In this document: in pieces, positions 33,958 through 44,723 of the stretch
Position numbering within the stretch: the first letter of the stretch is position 1
Layout: every line of letters starts with the position of its first letter
Assembly (NCBI GenBank): GCA_020726505.1
Contig: JAHLEZ010000005.1
Span: 3,224,001-3,288,000 of the forward strand
Reading direction: 5' to 3'
Length of the DNA: 64,000 nt
Origin: Leptodontidium sp. MPI-SDFR-AT-0119
Taxonomy: Eukaryota; Ascomycota; Leotiomycetes; Helotiales; Leptodontidiaceae
Made by a program: the position numbers and the translations under genes
The notes under the pieces: generated by a model
Seen by the model: only the letters and a program-made list of their open reading frames with translations
The model's database searches: none
What the model was told of the DNA's origin: nothing

Positions 33958-34843
33958 CCTGATACGCAACCAGATACTAACAAACTCAACAGGCGAAGGA
34001 GTAATCGGAAAAGTCAACTCCATCCATTTCGAATGGGCCCTCAACACCAGCCACGGAGCAGACTACTTCCGCCGCTGGCACCGAGACAAACGCAACGCCG
34101 GTGGTCTCCTCGTCCACAAATCCACCCACCACTTCGACCTGATCAACTTCTGGCTGCGCTCCTCACCCGTGAGCGTCATGGCTCAAGGTGGACTCATGTT
34201 CTACGGCCGCGAGAACGCTGAGAAGCGCGGTGTTACTGAGTTCTACACACGCGCTCACGGCAGCGAGGTCGCGAAGAAGGATCCATTTGCCCTGCACATG
34301 GAAGACTACGAGCAGCTGAAGAAGATGTATCTTGATGCCGAGCATGAGGATTCGTATTATAGGGACCAGAGTGTTTTCGGCGATGGGATTAGTATTGAAG
34401 ATACGATGGGGGTGTTGGTGAGGTATGCGAGCGGTGCGATCTTGACTTATAGTCTTACGGCGTATGCGCCTTGGGAGGGATTCAGAGTCGTGTTTAATGG
34501 GACGAAGGGACGGCTGGAGTTGGATGTTGTGGAGCAGAGTTATGTGAACAGTGGTGGTGAGCAAGGTGCTGAGGGGGCGTTGGAGAGGTGTACGGTTACG
34601 CTGAGGCCGTTGTTTGAGAAACCTCGAGAGATTGAGATCCAGGGTGGTGAGGGAGGACATGGTGGTGGAGATCCGGTTCTCCTGAATGATCTGTTTGGGG
34701 AGAATGTGGGCGAGGATCGCTTTGGAAGGGCGGCTGATCATATTGATGGGGCTAGGAGTATTCTGACGGGTATTGCGGCGAATAGGTCTTTGAGGACTGA
34801 GGGTGTTGTGTTGGTGAAAGATGTATTAGATTTGAAGGATTAG
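33379..34843 (+). CDS. Gfo/Idh/MocA-family NAD(P)-dependent oxidoreductase
   Basis: Three exons (33379-33690, 33770-33899, 33993-34843) splice in phase to 430 aa. The N-terminus RYAIVGLGGRSSFFY is the Rossmann glycine motif (GxGxxxxx). EVIVTTMDRTHDIYIIKALE and ITE|KPMTID follow; the E-K-P triad with the catalytic-domain Lys is split by intron 1. FEWALNTSHGADYFRRWHRD and the KSTHHFDLINFW segment belong to the C-terminal alpha/beta domain, where His residues commonly contact substrate. The family oxidises sugars, inositols and related polyols; the substrate is not predictable here. Intron 2 (33900-33992) contains a long CT repeat and ends TACTAACAAACTCAACAG, a near-ideal branch and acceptor. 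The stop is at 34841-34843. A Dal5-like transporter is divergently arranged on the left. Confidence 0.85.
33919..33955 (+). repeat. CT microsatellite inside an intron
   Basis: About 18 CT units lie inside intron 2 of the oxidoreductase gene, between donor and branch site, where they may act as an extended polypyrimidine stretch. Their length is likely polymorphic. Confidence 0.85.
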
Positions 34844-35326
34844 CTTGAGATAGATTGTATAGATTGGTAGAAGGGCGTTGAATTGGGGAAATCGAATATC
34901 TGAACCCGCTGCTCTTTGGCACCCCTTCCCCAATCGTTCAAGCATGGTAACAACCTCCAGGCAACGTCTTAGCTTCCAAGCGGACAGTACTTTGCTGCGG
35001 ACAATCGGTTTGGAGACGTCCAGGCCAGGCCGCTCGCTCAGCCATAGTATCAGAATTAATAATCTTTTGGTATATCCCGGACAGCCAGAGATGATATATG
35101 CATCCAACTATGAAACTTGATTTCTGGTCAATGGTCAAGGCCACTTGGCTGTTGACTTCACCATGTGCATCCCGATCAGCTGGGTATCAATACCTAATTG
35201 AGATGCGAATGCAGAAGGCAAAAGAACTCCAATTCAGTGGAATACAGCACGAACAGCTGTGTCCATTCGTCGACCCTATGTACACATACACTGCCAGATC
35301 CATTTCTCCTAATAACCGTACACCTT
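34844..35326. other. Convergent 3' spacer
   Basis: Lies between the oxidoreductase and NDUFA8 3' ends; no gene seen. Confidence 0.5.
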
Positions 35327-36135
35327 TTATGGTCCGTGGTGTGAGTAGATTTGTCTTGTTTTGAGGTGTACAGGTGTCTCGCCGGCGGGGGTATCAGGAA
35401 TGACCTTTTCGATTTTCTGGTTCCCAATTGTATCAGCATTTGAGTGTAACCATTTGTGCCATATATTTCCGGCAGTTGGAGGTAGATAATCCTTACCAGG
35501 TTGTCAAACACGCATTTGTTCAACTTCCATTCGGCTGGCCGGCATTGCCAGAGTTGTTGGTTATTGTTGTCCAAGCAGGTCCAGTGCTTTCGGAATTCTG
35601 CCAGGCAGTGCTTATTCACATCCTCGATCCTAGAAGATTGCCATTAGCTTCATCTTTCCTCCGTTCATAGCTCCAGATTCCTCCGGCTCCTTTTCCAGCG
35701 GTTCTCACCCTCTCCCTCCCTTCGGCCTCCTGCCATTCTGTACCGGGCTATCGAGCCATGGTGACTATACCAACCCAACCACGCCTCATTGTATGATCCC
35801 TTGGAAGTATAAGCTGCACTTACACACTCTTGGCGCATCTGGTGACCCTTCTGCCCTCCTTCAAACAGTCTATCTCGCCCTTTCCCCCGCTCTCGGTCTT
35901 GCATTGCATGAAGTCATCATTGTAGGCTTTGCATCTTGCTCCAATGAAGAAACTGGCCGACAGCAATGGCGCTGAACTGCTTCCAATTTCCGTCACGGGT
36001 GGGATGTCTGCTGGTAGAGGTGTTGTATCGATGAGGGTGGTTTGATTGAATCTGCAATTGCAATTGATCAGCTACGTCTCTTGAAAATCTGGTTAGGTCC
36101 CATGACTGATCGTACCTGGCTGGTCTTCCCGACAT
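35327..36135 (-). CDS. nuo-20.8: Mitochondrial complex I subunit NDUFA8 (fungal 20.8 kDa subunit)
   Basis: Four exons on the minus strand: 36116-36135 (20 nt), 35824-36051, 35497-35629 and 35327-35416; introns 36052-36115, 35630-35823 and 35417-35496. They splice in phase to 156 aa. The protein begins MSGRPARFNQTTLIDTTPLP. It has four Cx9C motifs: CKAYNDDFMQC, CLKEGRRVTRC, CLAEFRKHWTC and CRPAEWKLNKC. That is the double CHCH arrangement of NDUFA8/PGIV, which is imported by the Mia40 disulfide relay and sits in the proton-pumping module of NADH:ubiquinone oxidoreductase. The run TCLDNNNQQLWQCRP is highly characteristic. The tail is IEKVIPDTPAGETPVHLKTR followed by QIYSHHGP. The 20-nt first exon is easily missed by gene finders. 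It is divergent from the nucleoporin gene, 466 bp apart. Confidence 0.93.
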
Positions 36136-36601
36136 CTTGACGGTATTTCTGGAGGGTCAGGAAGGTTGTGGGAGGCTCAATTGGTAGGTAGATTTGGGTG
36201 TTGGAGGAGCTCGAGTTGAAGGTCAGCGGTCGGGTCGAAGCTCTGATTGGTCACCAAGCCAAGCGAGACTTTTTCTAGAGGTCGCGACCACCTGCATCTA
36301 CAACCTCGCGACAAAGAATCTAGCTGAGAACATCCTCACCTCCAAATCCATCTCCACCACCCTACAAAGCCCACAACTCCAACTACTCGAGGGGCGCTGA
36401 CTTCTTCAGCTCTGCCGACATCCCACACCTCGAGGACGGCCAATTTCCCTTGTTCTCCAGCCTCCGCGCTCATTCATCTTTCACGCGCCTTGCTAGGAAG
36501 CTATTGAAGCTACATCCGGCGCGACCTTTGGGATCTTACAGTAGAGCTGCATACTCCCGACGTTCCAGCACTCTGCAAACCAATACTTCGCCGCCTAAGA
36601 T
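36136..36601. promoter_or_regulatory. Shared divergent promoter region NDUFA8 / Nup57
   Basis: 466 bp separate the two start codons. No gene or clear TATA box was seen; sequence near the nucleoporin start is leader-like. Both genes are housekeeping genes, so a bidirectional promoter is plausible. Confidence 0.4.
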
Positions 36602-38078
36602 ATGTTTGGAGCATCTAAGCCAGCTGGGGGAGGGTTGTTTGGTTCTTCGGTCAATACAAATACCCAGCAACCTAGCGGCGGACTCTTTGGCTCATTGGGA
36701 ACAAGCAATCAGCAAAACCAGCAACAGCAAGGTGGCGGTGGAATGTTCAGCAATCTAGGCCAGAATACGCAACAGAACCAAGGAACGGGTGGGCTATTTG
36801 GGAACTTGGGGCAGAGCACACAAAATCAACAACAACAAGGCGGAGGATTGTTTGGCAGTACGCCACAGACCCAGCCTCAACCCGGCGGTCTCTTCGGTCA
36901 AAGCCAAAACAATCAACAGTCTGGCGGTCTGTTTGGGGGGGGGTTAGGTCAAAACCAAAACAACCAGCAGCAACGATCTGGGGGTCTATTTGGTGGAATT
37001 GGTCAAGGCCAGAATAATCAACAACAACAGCAGGGCGGCTTCTTGGGTGGGCTTGGTCAGAGCCAGAACAATCAACTCCAGCAGAATAGTCTCTTTGGCC
37101 AATCTTCACAACAGCCCGTTCCTCAATTAGGTCAAGGTGGATCATTATGGCAAGCTAACAATCCTGCAAACCCTCGTATGTCTTATCAACACTCCTCGGG
37201 TTTCGTGACTAATTTTCCACAGGTGAAAAGAGCATTCCAGACCAGATGCAAACCGTACTCGAAAAATGGGACTCGGGAAATCCAAACTGCGTATTTAAGC
37301 ATTACTTCTACAACAAAGTCGACGACAACATGGCTCCTTATTACCGTCCCGGCCCCAACGAAGATCCAAAAGCTTGGGAGGAAGCTCTGACAAACAAGCC
37401 TGGCCCTGGATACATTCCTGTTCTTTGTGTTGGATTTGCTCAAATGGGAGAACGAATCAAGCTTCAGCAACGCAATCTATCAAATTTCAACGTCCGTCTG
37501 CACGAAATCAATTCCTCATTGACGAAGATGATGCAAGAACACGAGACCAAGACAAGCATCAGGACGATAGATGCGCGGAGAAAGCATGTTGTGTTGAAGC
37601 AACGGTGTTTGGCGTTGGCAACTAAGGTTCAGGTGCTTAGAAACAGAGGCTACGCAATGGCTGGTGATGAAGAGGACCTGCGAACGAAGTTGTTGGCTCT
37701 CGAAAAGAATGTCACCGATCCAGGATTAGGTGCGAGAGGAGAGGAGATCTGGGCGAGAATGCTCATCGTTCAAGATCGAGCTCGTACCTTGCGGAATGAG
37801 ATTGAGAAGTCAGGAACAGAAGCTCCAGATGTGTTGGATGAAGAGACTAGTAGGCAGGCCAAGAAGGTATGTTTTCCAATTCTGCCAGACAAACCATTTC
37901 TAACATTCTCCAGGTATTGGAGGATTACAATACCCAACTGTCCCATCTTAAAGGAGAGTATGAGTCGATCAACAAAGAGTTTTTGGAATGGCGAAAGGAG
38001 CAAGGAGGTTTCACGGCACCAAATGCCAAGGAGACGATGAAGAATGATACCCAGACCAAACGCGTTCAGTTCGTTTAG
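36602..38078 (+). CDS. NUP57: FG nucleoporin Nup57/Nup54
   Basis: Three exons (36602-37175, 37223-37866, 37914-38078) splice in phase to 460 aa. Residues 1-190 carry about a dozen GLFG or GGLFG repeats spaced by Gln/Asn-rich linkers (GGLFGSLGTSNQQNQQQQ type), the FG mesh of the nuclear pore. After residue 195 comes the conserved Nup54/57 region: DQMQTVLEKWDSGNPNCVFK, YFYNKVDDNMAPYYRPG, KPGPGYIPVLCVGFAQMGER. Long heptad-rich coiled coils follow (residues ~270-440), ending in VLEDYNTQLSHLKGEYESIN. In yeast this part binds Nsp1 and Nup49 to form the central-channel Nsp1 trimer (Nup62-58-54 in animals). Introns are 47 nt each, with CTAAT/CTAAC-like branch sites. Stop at 38076-38078. Confidence 0.92.
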
Positions 38079-38465
38079 CGGCTATAACGGCAGGATGCAT
38101 AAGACCATGATGATAATACAAAGATTTGTACTGAAGTACCTGCATCAACGTGCTCTCGAACTACAAAAATGGGCTGGTATCACGTGAGCCGCCAATTTGC
38201 TAACCTGAAAGTCAATTAAAGTTGGGGATTTCAACATCCTTCAGAGGCTGCCTTAAGCATTCAAAACTGATCACTCCCAATTCAAATCTTCAAATCTACA
38301 TGAAAAGATTTCGCCCAGATCACTACGTAAGCCCTATTTTAGACGTGGATTTGAACTAGTGACTCACACTTCTTCCAGTTATTATAAGAGCTCATCCCAT
38401 TCTAGAGTACTCACAAGCCTCACTTCCGGTTCCAAATCCCATCGACCAAAGTTCCAAAACATAAA
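38079..38465. other. Short intergenic spacer
   Basis: 3' flank of NUP57 and promoter of the acetyltransferase gene. ATCACGTGA at 38179-38187 is an E-box-type word. Nothing else seen. Confidence 0.5.
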
Positions 38466-39188
38466 ATGTCCAATTTCGAACCCAAGGGAGACATCGTCTC
38501 GGGCCCTCCAGCCCTCCTGCCAGACCCGACCAAATCCCTCATAGGGCAACACTCAATCACCCTCGTCCCCCTCACAGAAGCCCATATACCAGACCTCTAC
38601 ACCTCTCTAGGCGGACCTCAAAATGACCACTTGTACACTTACCTCCCCGCCGGACCGTTCCATGACCTTTCCTCTTTCACCACGCATTTCACATCCCTCA
38701 TCACCAGCCCCATATTCTTCCCTTACACTATCCTATCTACATCCACATCTCTACCAAGTCCGGTCGGCGTCATCACATACATGAACATCACCCCCCTCCA
38801 CCGCACCATCGAAATCGGGCACGTCCTCTTCGGATCCTCCCTCCAGCGCACCCCCGCCGCCACAGAAGCAAACTACCTCCTCATGCGCCACGCCTTCGAA
38901 GACATGCACTACTTACGCGTGGAGTGGAAAGCTAATTCCTTCAATGAACCGAGTTTGCGCGCTGCGGTGAGACTAGGGTTTGTATCTGAGGGGGTGTTTA
39001 GGAAACATCTTGTTGTGAAGGGACGGAGGAGGGATACAGCTTGGTTTAGTTGTTTGGATGAGGAGTGGGTTAGGGAGGGAAGGGGTGGGGTTAAGAGGGG
39101 GTTGGAGGGGTGGTTGGATAGCGGGAATTTTGATGAGGAAGGGAGGCAGAGGAGGAAGTTGGAGGAGGTTAGGGAGGAGGGGGTGTAG
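38466..39188 (+). CDS. GNAT-family N-acetyltransferase (RimJ/RimL type)
   Basis: A single exon of 240 codons. The fold signature of Acetyltransf_3 is visible. An N-terminal strand pattern (HSITLVPLTEAHIPDLYTSL) is followed by PVGVITYMNITPLHRTIEIG and HVLFGSSLQRTPAATEANYL, where the acetyl-CoA loop would lie. LRVEWKANSFNEPSLRAAVR and LGFVSEGVFRKHLVVKGRRR come next, then DTAWFSCLDEEW. The NxxSxxAxxxLGFxxEG run is the usual end of this subfamily. Members acetylate protein N-termini, small amines or antibiotics in the cytosol; the substrate cannot be told. The last ~45 residues are Arg/Glu-rich and probably disordered. Base composition changes sharply inside the gene, from C-rich to G-rich codons after about 38930, with no break in frame. 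Confidence 0.85.
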   Translation: MSNFEPKGDIVSGPPALLPDPTKSLIGQHSITLVPLTEAHIPDLYTSLGGPQNDHLYTYLPAGPFHDLSSFTTHFTSLITSPIFFPYTILSTSTSLPSPVGVITYMNITPLHRTIEIGHVLFGSSLQRTPAATEANYLLMRHAFEDMHYLRVEWKANSFNEPSLRAAVRLGFVSEGVFRKHLVVKGRRRDTAWFSCLDEEWVREGRGGVKRGLEGWLDSGNFDEEGRQRRKLEEVREEGV

Positions 39189-40651
39189 ATGTGAAAGGGG
39201 AAGGAGGAGATGAGGGTTTTTGGCATTGGAGGGGGAGGTTTGTTTGCTAGGTGAGAGGGTTTTGGGTTAGATTTTGATGTGGATGTTTTAGACTAATATA
39301 GATGGAATCGAATTAACGGTTTGGATCGAGCTAGAGAATCTACGTACGACGTTCTTGGTCTGATGTGATGAGGAATTTCCAGACAAAGGTCAAGTATTGA
39401 AATAAGACAAGCTGACTCTAGCCAAAAAGATTGAGTGCAGCTTATTTACTTTGCTACTATGCCAAGGCCTCTATTCATGGTGAATATCGGATTCTACACT
39501 AGGTACATATATCAGCTCCCAGATTAGCTCATGGGTCTACATCTAATCTACCAACACCATTCGCTCTATGCGCTATGAAGGCATGGAAATCGTAGAAATC
39601 ATGACTGTCGGTAAAGGAACCAACCCAAGTAAGCTGAGATTGACTCCTGGTGGCTCGAGTGCTGAACAAGAGCAGCCAGTCCCTGGAAGTGCTTGCCCTT
39701 GTCAGTCGCTTCTTCCGCTGTTAGAACTTCTTGTCTTTGACTGAGGGGTTATCATCTGTAGAATGTATGAATAGATATTGGGAGATGTAAAGGTCTTCAG
39801 CCAAGAAATAGGATTTAGAATAGGAGGCTCTGTCTGACTTTATCATCTCTTCCAAGGGTAGTTTTGATTTAGAGCTATCAGCAAGATCTTGCTCGGAAAC
39901 AAAGATGTGTAGTCAAATCGATATCTTTCATTGAGACATCCAAGAAAGGCACTTCACACCTACATCGCCGGACTTTATAACTGAGCCACAAGTAGGCACG
40001 CAGGCACGACAATTGCCAGACTTTAGGAAGCCGAGTCTAAGCGAATTCCGAGGGAAGCACCCGGTGCGCCTTCTTTGCACATCTAGTTGTCAGGAAACTC
40101 TTGATAAATGCGCTATGTGTAATGGAAACTTCTCCGCTGGGTGAAGAAACGTAAGATCTCTACTGGACGCTGCGCTAGCTGCCGTTGAAGAGCCAGATGA
40201 CTTTGGACTGGGGTTCGGAGGATTAGGAAGTTGAGAAGTACTCCAGATTTGATAGGAGCCAGATATCAGATTTCCAGGGGCTCTGTTCGGGAACGCTTCC
40301 AAGGTGTTGATGACATTTTGAAGTAAGAAGAAGAAGGAAAGGAGTACAGTGAGCTGTTAAGTTCATCCTCCGCATTCCCTGGACACGGAAAATGCAAGTT
40401 TGCCCTTCTCCAAGCCCAAGTATCAAGTCTAGAAATCCGACCACTGCCTTAACCAAAGTTCGTCTGCAGCTTATAGACTTCGTAGAAGAGAGGTATTCAT
40501 TCTCAATGTTATACACATTCCATCTGTGGCTCTTGTCTACCACGTTGTCATTATCCCTCTATGATGCCATGCTCCAGATATGCAGCCCTTCTTCATCCAT
40601 AATATACACTCCTTGTAGTCGTACAACACTGTCTCCGTCGGTCCTCCCCCC
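39189..40651. other. Intergenic, no gene supported
   Basis: About 1.5 kb. A 70-codon minus-strand open frame at 40090-40302 has plausible amino-acid composition but no ATG in context and no motif. Nothing else seen. Confidence 0.45.
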
Positions 40652-40918
40652 TTACACAAGCTTCGAGACAACATCGATCGCAAACGGTGCTGCAGAACCA
40701 CGGGTCAGCACATAATGTACCAGTATCACCAGACGGTACAGGGCTCTGAACACATACACAAGTACAGCAGAACAGCTCCAACGATGACCTTTTGGATGGT
40801 CAAGGTACTCTCGTCCTCGGCAGCCTTCAAGTCAGCCGCGCTCATTGGTGGTGGAGCTGCAGAACCATTAACAGATGTGCATCATTGAGTTTGAAGATAA
40901 CTTACGTCCTCCGAACAT
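40652..40918 (-). CDS. TOM5: TOM5, small subunit of the mitochondrial outer-membrane import channel
   Basis: A 49-aa protein split over three exons on the minus strand: 40906-40918 (13 nt), 40758-40856 and 40652-40689; introns 40857-40905 and 40690-40757, both GT...CAG. The reading is MFGGPPPPMSAADLKAAEDE, then STLTIQKVIVGAVLLYL|SPF and AIDVVSKLV, then TAA. A negatively charged N-terminal half, one tail-anchor-like helix and the ending SPFxIDxVxKL match fungal Tom5, which helps assemble the TOM complex and passes preproteins to the Tom40 pore. Each junction restores the frame, and the length is that of the family. It is too short and too split for most gene finders. It is divergent from the glycine decarboxylase gene, 486 bp apart. 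Confidence 0.9.
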
Positions 40919-41404
40919 TTTTGTGGGTTTTCGAGTTGGGTAGTTGGATACGACTAATGGGAGGGCTGGATGTTCTTGGTCTTGTTGATGTTGGCTGGAT
41001 GCGGAATTATTTTTCTGGGGGAAAAGCGCCCTCTCTCTAACATCTGAAAAGGCCAGGGTTCATGCTGGGGTGGTGGCGCGCTAGAGAGCTGTGGCGTATA
41101 TTTTATTTGGCTGTACTTTCGAGCAGAACTACTTTTTGAATTCTACATGATTCAATCCCACTCTGACTTTTTCAATAAAGATTCTTCGTTTCTTCTGGAG
41201 AAACTGTCCCTCAAATCAATTGAACAGTCAATCACCAAATCGCCCAACTTCCCCAGCTTCTCTTATCATATCTCTCTCTATGAGGGGTTGAGTGCCATTG
41301 GCTCCTAAACCACCCGAGCCCCGCCATACACCCTCCCCAGACAGATAAACAGCTGCCCTCACCGACTTGCTTTCGATTTTTGAGCACGGCGAGCTCGAGA
41401 TACG
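40919..41404. promoter_or_regulatory. Divergent promoter region TOM5 / glycine decarboxylase
   Basis: 486 bp between the two start codons, both genes encoding mitochondrial proteins. No specific site was identified. Confidence 0.4.
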
Positions 41405-44400
41405 ATGTCGGCCTCAAGTCTGGCAGTTCGAGCACAACTCGGACGCCTTGTTGCGCAAACTAGAAGCTCTTCAACACGATCAGTCCAGCTCACACGACCA
41501 TGGATTTGTCGCCAATGCTCGCGTTCCCCCGTTGCTGCTACGCCCACGGGAAGACGCACTTTCTATACCAGCTCTGCCAAAGATGATTCCAATATTGCTA
41601 AGTCTGTAGAGGTCTCTCGAGGCTCCTACCTACCTCTCGATACTTTCGCAAGACGACATATTGGTCCTACACCAGGTACCACAGAGCAGATGCTGAAAGC
41701 TCTCGATCCGCCAGTCAAGAATCTAGACGACTTCGTCAAGCAAGTTCTCCCGAGCGATATCTTGTCTGCGAAGGACCTCGAGATAGATGCTGCGAAATCT
41801 GGAGGAGAGGAGGGGTTTACGGAATCTCAATTACTGGCGAGACTTCGAACTATTGCCTCCAAGAACACGATTATGCGAAGCTACATCGGGTGTGGATATG
41901 CGGGAACGAGAGTACCAGAGGTCATTAAGAGGAATGTTTTGGAGGGACCAGGATGGTACACCAGTTATACACCATATCAGCCAGAGATCAGTCAGGGAAG
42001 GTTGGAATCGCTGTTGAATTTCCAGACATTGGTCTGTGACTTGACAGCGCTTCCAATCTCCAATGCGTCTCTGCTGGATGAATCTACAGCTGCTGCTGAA
42101 GCAATGACTTTGTCGCTGAATGCTCTGCCAGCTTCCAGACAAAAGAGCAAGAACAAGACTTTCTTTGTTAGTCACTTAGTCCATCCTCAGACCAAGGCAG
42201 TACTTCAAAGTCGCGCAGATGGATTCGATATCAAGGTTGAAATTGGAGATGTTCTCGCAGATGGAGGAGCTCGTGTGAAGGAGCTTGGAAAGGACCTCGT
42301 TGGAGTTCTTGTCCAATACCCAGATACCGAGGGAGGAGTCGAAGACTTCAAGGGTCTTGCAGATATCATCCACGAGCAGGGGGCCACATTCAGTGTTGCT
42401 ACAGATCTCTTGGCTCTGACTGTCCTTACACCACCTGGAGAGTTTGGTGCTGATATTGCATTTGGAAATGCTCAGAGATTCGGTGTGCCATTTGGCTATG
42501 GTGGACCTCACGCCGCCTTCTTCGCTGTAGGCGAGAAGTACAAGCGAAAGATTCCAGGTCGTCTCATCGGTGTATCCAAGGACAGATTGGGAGACAAGGC
42601 CATGAGATTGACTCTTCAGACCAGAGAGCAGCACATTCGACGTGAGAAGGCTACCAGCAATGTTTGCACTGCGCAAGCACTCTTGGCAAACATGAGTGCA
42701 TTTTACGCGGTCTACCATGGCCCACAAGGTCTCAAGAACATTGCCGAGCGTGCAATCAACGGCGCCAGAATCATCGAGTCTGGTCTCAAGTCTCTTGGAT
42801 TCAAAACTGGATCCAGAGGCAAAGGCGAGGATGGAAATGTACTTTTTGACACTGTTGTCGTCAATGTTGGCCAAGGCAAGGCTGATGAGGTACTGCAACA
42901 TGCAGTCAGTGCTTTCAATATTAACTTGAGAAAGTTCGATGATAGCCGACTGGGTATCACTATCGATGAGACTGTTGACGCCAAGGACCTCGAGGAGATT
43001 CTTGCGATCTTCAAGAATTTCGCTAAAACAGATGCCGAGACCAACATTGAGCAAATCATCAAGTCGTTACCTGGAAGCGGAACACTGCCAATTCCAGCAG
43101 CTTTGAAGCGAACATCCGAGTACCTCACCCACCCAGTTTTTAATATCCATCATTCCGAGACTGAGCTTCTTCGCTACATCCATCACCTCCAGTCCAAAGA
43201 TCTCTCCTTGACTCACTCAATGATCCCCCTTGGTTCATGCACAATGAAGCTCAATGCTACAACCGAGATGGCTCCCGTCACATGGCCCGAGTTTGCCTCC
43301 ATCCATCCCTTTGTACCTGCCGATCAAGCTACCGGTTACAAGGTCATGATTGATGAGCTGGAGGCTGACTTGGCTACCATTACTGGATTCGATGCCGTGT
43401 CTCTGCAACCCAACTCTGGTGCACAGGGTGAGTTCACTGGGCTCCGTGTGATCCGAAAGTTCCAGGAACAACAGCCCGGAAAGAAGCGTGATATCTGCTT
43501 GATTCCAGTATCTGCTCACGGAACCAACCCAGCTTCCGCAGCTATGGCTGGAATGAGAGTCGTTACCATCAAGTGCGACACCAAGACCGGAAACCTCGAT
43601 ATGGAAGATCTGAAGGCCAAGTGTGAGAAGTACAGCGAGGAGCTTGGTGCAATCATGATCACCTATCCTAGCACATTCGGTGTCTTTGAGCCTCAAGTCA
43701 AGGCTGCCTGTGACCTGGTCCATCAGCATGGAGGACAAGTCTACATGGATGGCGCGAACATGAACGCTCAAATTGGTCTCTGCTCGCCTGGTGAGATCGG
43801 AGCTGATGTCTGCCATTTGAACTTGCACAAAACGTTCTGTATTCCTCACGGTGGCGGTGGCCCAGGTGTTGGACCAATTGGTGTTAAGTCTCATTTGGCT
43901 CCTTTCCTTCCAGGTCATCCTTTGGTTAAGACTGGTGGAGAGAAAGCTATCGCTCCCGTCAGTGGCGCACCATGGGGAAGCGCAAGCATTCTTCCCATCA
44001 GTTGGGCATATGTCAAGATGATGGGTGAGTTATTCCATTCAGTATAAAAGCAAAGCTAACATTCGCAGGCGGACGTGGCTTGACACATGCTACCAAGATT
44101 ACTCTCTTGAACGCTAATTACATCATGTCACGTCTTCGACCATACTATCCAATTCTCTACACCAACGAAAACTCGCGATGCGCTCACGAGTTTATTCTAG
44201 ATGTCCGAGGATTCAAAGAGACATGCGGCATCGAAGCGATCGATATCGCCAAGCGTCTTCAAGACTATGGTTTCCACGCTCCAACCATGAGCTGGCCAGT
44301 AGCCAACACCCTGATGATTGAGCCCACCGAATCCGAAGGCAAGGATGAGTTAGACAGATTCATCAATGCCTTGATCTCCATCCGAGCAGAGATCCAAGCA

Positions 44401-44723
44401 GTTGAAGACGGCAAGGTACCAAAAGAAGACAATGTCCTAAAGATGGCACCACATTCCCAGAAGGACCTGATTGTGGGAGAATGGGATCGCCCATATACTC
44501 GTGAGCAGGCAGCTTATCCCCTGCCATGGCTGAGAGAGAAGAAGTTCTGGCCTAGTGTGACTAGATTAGATGATGGTACGTCCTATTTAAACCCCTCCAA
44601 AACTACCCAAGCTAACTCTTCCCAGCCTTCGGCGACATGAACCTCTTCTGCACATGCGGGCCAGTCGACCCCGTCGATGAAGTAGGCGGAATCACCGGCG
44701 CCGCAGCACCAAACCCAACATGA
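41405..44723 (+). CDS. GCV2: Glycine dehydrogenase (decarboxylating), mitochondrial P-protein of the glycine cleavage system
   Basis: Three exons (41405-44024, 44069-44575, 44626-44723) splice in phase to 1074 aa, the usual length of fused eukaryotic P-protein. The first ~60 residues are rich in Arg/Ser/Thr and lack acids ([20 protein letters not shown]), a mitochondrial presequence. The N-terminal half contains [55 protein letters not shown]. The C-terminal half contains [35 protein letters not shown] and [17 protein letters not shown], in which Lys809 is the expected PLP-binding lysine. It decarboxylates glycine and transfers the aminomethyl group to the lipoyl H-protein. Exon 3 encodes the closing [11 protein letters not shown] segment and ends with TGA at 44721-44723. 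The introns are 44 and 50 nt. Confidence 0.95.

Noticed and set aside
34163..34741. 192-codon minus-strand frame
   Set aside because: Antisense of the third exon of the Gfo/Idh/MocA gene; no motif.
42176..43054. 292-codon open frame on the minus strand
   Set aside because: It lies wholly inside the glycine decarboxylase coding region on the opposite strand and has no family motif; it is a shadow of the biased codon use there.
43235..43918. 227-codon minus-strand frame
   Set aside because: Antisense of the C-terminal half of glycine decarboxylase, covering the PLP-lysine region.
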